DNA of 64,000 bases from Bacteroidota bacterium. GTDB lineage: Bacteria > Bacteroidota > Bacteroidia > Chitinophagales > Chitinophagaceae. Below are positions 60,861 through 64,000 of this stretch, one piece after another (position 1 is the stretch's first letter; each line of letters starts with the position of its first letter). The position numbers and the translations under genes were made by a program. The stretch spans positions 123,970 through 187,969 of the forward strand of contig JAEWKK010000003.1 in assembly GCA_023386045.1 (NCBI GenBank). The letters run 5' to 3'. Below the pieces are notes generated by a model. That model had not been told where the DNA came from and ran no database searches. It saw nothing but the letters and a program-made list of their open reading frames with translations.

Positions 60861-61448
60861 ATGCGCTTCCTGCTTTTGGGGATATCCCTATTCATGATCG
60901 TTAGTTGTAATGAGTCGGTACAAACGGAAAAGAAGGCTGTAATTAAAAGCAGTCACTCCTCTGCGTTTAATCAGTCTGTTAGTACCATGCTGAATGATTA
61001 TTATGCGCTTTCTGAAGCTTTTGTGAACTGGGATTCTTTAGCAGTTAAGGAAAAATCTTCACTAATGGATAAAGATCTGAAGCAGGTGAACCTTAAAGAA
61101 TTTGAAAAAGATTCTGTGAGGTTGAAGGAAGCAAACTTCCGCATGTACCAGGTACAGGATCATATTTTTGGCATCATTACGCAAAATGAAATCACCAGCC
61201 AGCGCCGGCAATTCGATAGTCTGAGCCAGGCTTTGTACGCTTTTCTTAATACCGTAGAATATGACCAGGAAAAGATTTATCAGCAAAAATGTCCCATGGC
61301 ATTCAATGATTCGGAAACTGCTACCTGGCTAACCAATCGTGGTAAAGATTCCATCCGCAATCCTTACCTGGGAAAGAAACATCCAAAATATGGAAGTGGC
61401 ATGCTGGAGTGCGGGGAAAATCAATCCATCTTAGATTTTCAAAAATAA
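60861..61448 (+). CDS. DUF3347 domain lipoprotein
   Basis: A 195-residue lipoprotein (lipobox IVSC, then NESVQ). The DUF3347 domain spans about residues 35-190: helices with LNDYYALSEAFVNWD, then the signature QQKCPMAFND...TWLTNRGKDSIRNPYLGKK and a closing GSGMLECGE. The Cys-Pro-Met and terminal Cys suggest metal (copper) binding, as in proteins next to CusB-type efflux systems; no efflux gene is present here. A TonB-dependent receptor follows four bases later and may be co-transcribed. Confidence 0.85.
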   Translation: MRFLLLGISLFMIVSCNESVQTEKKAVIKSSHSSAFNQSVSTMLNDYYALSEAFVNWDSLAVKEKSSLMDKDLKQVNLKEFEKDSVRLKEANFRMYQVQDHIFGIITQNEITSQRRQFDSLSQALYAFLNTVEYDQEKIYQQKCPMAFNDSETATWLTNRGKDSIRNPYLGKKHPKYGSGMLECGENQSILDFQK

Positions 61449-61452
61449 AGGG

Positions 61453-63801
61453 ATGCGATTTTTTCTCCTGTCTCTTTTTCTATTCCCTGGCTTTATTTCT
61501 ATTGCGCAGGAAAAATTTACACTCAATGGATATGTAAAGGACAGCGCCAGTGGAGAATCCATCATTGGTGCTACCATTGCCATTAACGGTAAATCTGTTG
61601 CAAGCAATCTCTATGGATTTTATTCCATCACTCTGGATGAAGGAGAATATGATGTGCTGGTATCGCATGTTTCTTACCTGGCGCAGTCCTTTCACATTTC
61701 GCTGCAAAAAAATATTGAATTTGATATCCGTCTTGTTTCAAAAGCAGCGGCGATGAATGAAGTGGTGATCTATAGCAGGAGGCGTGATGCCAATGTTCGC
61801 AATGCGCAAATGGGCAAGATCGATCTTTCTGTAAACCAGATCCGTAATATACCTGCCTTTATGGGTGAAGTGGATATCCTTAAGGCCATTCAATTACTTC
61901 CCGGTGTAAGAAATGCAGGTGAAGGGAATGCCGGTTTTTATGTAAGGGGCGGCGGGCCAGACCAGAACCTGATCCTCCTGGATGATGCTGTTGTTTATAA
62001 TACGGGGCATCTTTTTGGATTTTTCTCGATTTTTAATTCTGATGCTATCAAGAATGTTTCACTTATCAAAGGTGGTATGCCAGCTCAATATGGCGGAAGG
62101 TTATCCTCTGTTCTGGATGTTTCCATGAAAGAAGGAAATAGTAACCGTTTCCAGGTGGATGGAGGTATCGGTCTTATTGCTTCAAGACTTTCCATCCAGG
62201 GACCAATAAAAAAAGATAAAGCTTCTTTCATGATTTCTGCAAGAAGAACTTATGTGGATGCTCTGGTAAAACCCTTTATCAAAAAGAGCAGCAATTTTTA
62301 TGGCTCCGGATATTATTTCTATGATCTCAATGCCAAAGTGAATTATAGATTTTCTGAAAAAGACCGTTTGTATTTGAGTGGTTATTTTGGAAGAGATGTT
62401 TTTACTTTCAATAACAAAGAACTTTCTTTCAAAGCAAATATTCCATGGGGCAATTCCACCGCCACGCTTCGGTGGAACCATGTTTTCAACAGGAAACTTT
62501 TTGCCAATACCACCCTGGTGTATAACGACTATCACTTTAGCTTTGGAGCATCGCAAAATGATTTTGAGGTAAAGCTTTCTTCGGGAATAAGGGATGGCAA
62601 CGCCAAGATAGATTTTGATTTTTATCCGGCAGCCGGTCATAAGATGAAGTTCGGTGGATTGATCACCTATCATAAATTCATTCCGAATATCGCATCAGGC
62701 AGACAGGATTCAACTGTATTCAGCGCTCCGAGCACAGAGACCAAAAGGGCTATCGAAAACGCTTTGTATGTACAGGACGACTGGGACCTGAGTGAAAAAC
62801 TAAAATTGAACTATGGAATTCGATGGAGCAGTTTTACGCAGGTAGGTCCCTATACGATTTATGAAAGAGACGCCAATCAGAACAAGACCGATAGCACTCA
62901 GTATAAAAATCTTCAAAAGATCAAAAACTATCATGGACTGGAACCAAGAGTAGCACTACGCTATGCTTTAGATGAAACAACATCATTAAAGGCATCGGTC
63001 ACAAGGAACCTGCAATTCATTCACCTGGTGAGTAATGCAGGCACAACACTTCCTACAGACCTTTGGGTGCCCAGCACTTTCAGGGTTAAGCCCCAGATTA
63101 GCTGGCAGTATGCAATGGGTTATTTCCGGAACTTCCACAATAACGATTACGAGACTTCGGTTGAAGTTTATTTCAAGGACATGCGCAACCAGATTGAATA
63201 TGAAGAAGGATATACCGGAACTGAGCTAAAAGATCCGGAAGAATCTTTTGTTTTTGGAAAAGGCTGGAGTTATGGCAGTGAATTTTTTATCAATAAGGTG
63301 AGGGGAAAGCTAACAGGATGGATTGGATATACGCTTTCATGGACCTGGAGAAAATTTCCCGAATTAAATGGGGGAGAGAAGTATCCTGCAAAATATGACC
63401 GCAGGCATGATCTTTCTGTTGTTGCCACTTACGAAAAAAATAAAAAATGGAAGTTCGGAGTCGTATTTGTTTATGGAACAGGTAATGCCTTATCTCTTCC
63501 CGAACGTTTTTATTTTGTAAACGGCATCCTGACACAGGAATATAGCAGCATCAACCAGTATCGCCTGAAACCTTATCACCGCGTGGATCTCTCCGCCACT
63601 TATGCTCCTAAACCACGCAAACCAAAGAAAGTTGAAAGCTTCTGGGTTTTCAGTGTTTACAATGCTTACAACAGGGCCAATCCATATTTTATTTATTACA
63701 ACCAGGAAGGCAATCCTGCAGCTGGCACCTTAAAAATTGAAGCCAGGCAAGTGTCTTTGTTCCCGGTGCTACCTTCTGTTACGTGGAATTTTAAATGGTG
63801 A
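61453..63801 (+). CDS. TonB-dependent outer-membrane receptor with CarboxypepD_reg-like N-terminus
   Basis: A 782-residue outer-membrane importer. A signal peptide ends FISIAQ. A CarboxypepD_reg-like domain (~22-110: LNGYVKDSASGESIIGATI) precedes the plug (~125-225; NAGEGNAGFYVRGGGPDQN) and the beta-barrel to the C-terminal FPVLPSVTWNFKW. No SusD partner follows, so this is not a classic SusC/D locus. Coupling to the DUF3347 lipoprotein hints at a metal or metal-chelate ligand, which is inference. Confidence 0.93.
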   Translation: MRFFLLSLFLFPGFISIAQEKFTLNGYVKDSASGESIIGATIAINGKSVASNLYGFYSITLDEGEYDVLVSHVSYLAQSFHISLQKNIEFDIRLVSKAAAMNEVVIYSRRRDANVRNAQMGKIDLSVNQIRNIPAFMGEVDILKAIQLLPGVRNAGEGNAGFYVRGGGPDQNLILLDDAVVYNTGHLFGFFSIFNSDAIKNVSLIKGGMPAQYGGRLSSVLDVSMKEGNSNRFQVDGGIGLIASRLSIQGPIKKDKASFMISARRTYVDALVKPFIKKSSNFYGSGYYFYDLNAKVNYRFSEKDRLYLSGYFGRDVFTFNNKELSFKANIPWGNSTATLRWNHVFNRKLFANTTLVYNDYHFSFGASQNDFEVKLSSGIRDGNAKIDFDFYPAAGHKMKFGGLITYHKFIPNIASGRQDSTVFSAPSTETKRAIENALYVQDDWDLSEKLKLNYGIRWSSFTQVGPYTIYERDANQNKTDSTQYKNLQKIKNYHGLEPRVALRYALDETTSLKASVTRNLQFIHLVSNAGTTLPTDLWVPSTFRVKPQISWQYAMGYFRNFHNNDYETSVEVYFKDMRNQIEYEEGYTGTELKDPEESFVFGKGWSYGSEFFINKVRGKLTGWIGYTLSWTWRKFPELNGGEKYPAKYDRRHDLSVVATYEKNKKWKFGVVFVYGTGNALSLPERFYFVNGILTQEYSSINQYRLKPYHRVDLSATYAPKPRKPKKVESFWVFSVYNAYNRANPYFIYYNQEGNPAAGTLKIEARQVSLFPVLPSVTWNFKW

Positions 63802-63846
63802 GGGGTGAATGGTGAGTGATGAGTAGTGAGTAGTTAGTGGTGAGAA

Positions 63847-64000
63847 AGTTTAGATAGTTTAGAAGGTTTAGATGGTTTAGAGAGTTTAGAGAGCTTAGAG
63901 AGTTTAGAGAGTTTAGAGAGTTTAGAGAGTTTAGAGAGTTTAGAGAGTTTAGAGAGTTTAGAGAGTTTAGAGAGTTTAGAGAGTTTAGAGAGTTTAGAGA
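63847..64000. repeat. 9-bp tandem repeat array (unit AGTTTAGAG), running off the window
   Basis: At least 17 units in exact 9-base register from 63847 to the window end. The first four and the sixth are variants (for example AGTTTAGAT, GGTTTAGAT, AGCTTAGAG), while all units after 63900 are identical. It begins about 45 bases after the TonB receptor stop, after a GTGAG-rich stretch. One frame has no stop and would read Ser-Leu-Glu repeats, but there is no start codon. Confidence 0.95.

Noticed and set aside
61453..63801. SusC/SusD polysaccharide utilisation locus.
   Set aside because: No SusD-like lipoprotein follows or precedes the receptor; the neighbour is a DUF3347 lipoprotein.
63847..64000. 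CRISPR array or coding repeat at the right end.
   Set aside because: The 9-bp units are contiguous with no spacers, and the open Ser-Leu-Glu frame has no start codon.

Overview
The window looks like chromosomal DNA of a Bacteroidota member, most likely a Chitinophagaceae-type (Sphingobacteriia/Chitinophagia) heterotroph. The support is the moderately AT-rich composition, the many Bacteroidota -7 promoter boxes (TAnnTTTG), the lack of obvious Shine-Dalgarno sites, lipoprotein and 'xAQ' signal peptides, CarboxypepD_reg-like and TonB-dependent receptor proteins, and family versions typical of that phylum (Mrp without its CxxC, type-2 PyrF, fused OtsAB, fused TreS-maltokinase). No tRNA, rRNA, CRISPR array, insertion sequence or phage gene was recognised.

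Layout. 1-2.8 kb: shikimate operon aroB (partial)-aroA-aroC. 2.8-6.3 kb: cell-wall genes (VanX-like dipeptidase, L,D-transpeptidase lipoprotein, RlpA-like protein) and a small beta-barrel. 6.4-9.9 kb: 3-hydroxyacyl-CoA dehydrogenase, a CarboxypepD_reg protein, Mrp ATPase and a PaiB-like FMN protein. 9.9-17.0 kb: kynurenine/3-hydroxyanthranilate catabolism (ACMSD, 3-HAA dioxygenase, an atypical SDR, 2-aminomuconate semialdehyde dehydrogenase, 2-aminomuconate deaminase, kynureninase, kynurenine 3-monooxygenase). 17-28.3 kb: pyrF, a metallophosphoesterase, a DPP-IV-like peptidase, a CAP protein, glutaryl-CoA dehydrogenase, shikimate kinase, a DUF423 protein, FtsK and LolA. 28.4-40.6 kb: a glycan-degradation neighbourhood (GH20, glycosylasparaginase, CutC, a short GH2 beta-mannosidase, GH92), interrupted by a pirin/pirin/FMN-reductase operon. 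40.7-46.4 kb: TrmO, class I aldolase, an unrecognised protein with kinase-fold signatures, a BtuF-like metal receptor with a long repeat-rich upstream region, and cystathionine beta-synthase. 46.6-58.7 kb: histidine utilisation genes hutU, hutI and hutG around trehalose genes (OtsA-OtsB fusion, TreS-maltokinase fusion). 58.7-64 kb: ABC-F ATPase, a DUF3347 lipoprotein, a TonB-dependent receptor, and a 9-bp tandem array running off the end.

How genes may work together. The kynurenine genes take kynurenine to the 2-aminomuconate level. Glutaryl-CoA and 3-hydroxybutyryl-CoA dehydrogenases nearby could carry the carbon on to acetoacetyl-CoA if a reductase links the two. GH92, GH2, GH20 and glycosylasparaginase together match the linkages of an N-glycan core.

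The points most worth a second look are: the ~360-nt region upstream of the BtuF-like gene, with a full minus-strand promoter, a 15-bp inverted repeat, an alternative hairpin and repeated A/C-rich modules; the kinase-like orphan downstream of it; loss of the expected catalytic loop in the maltokinase half of TreS; a GH2 beta-mannosidase without its linker domain; CutC inside a glycan operon; and a palindrome inside the FMN-reductase promoter.
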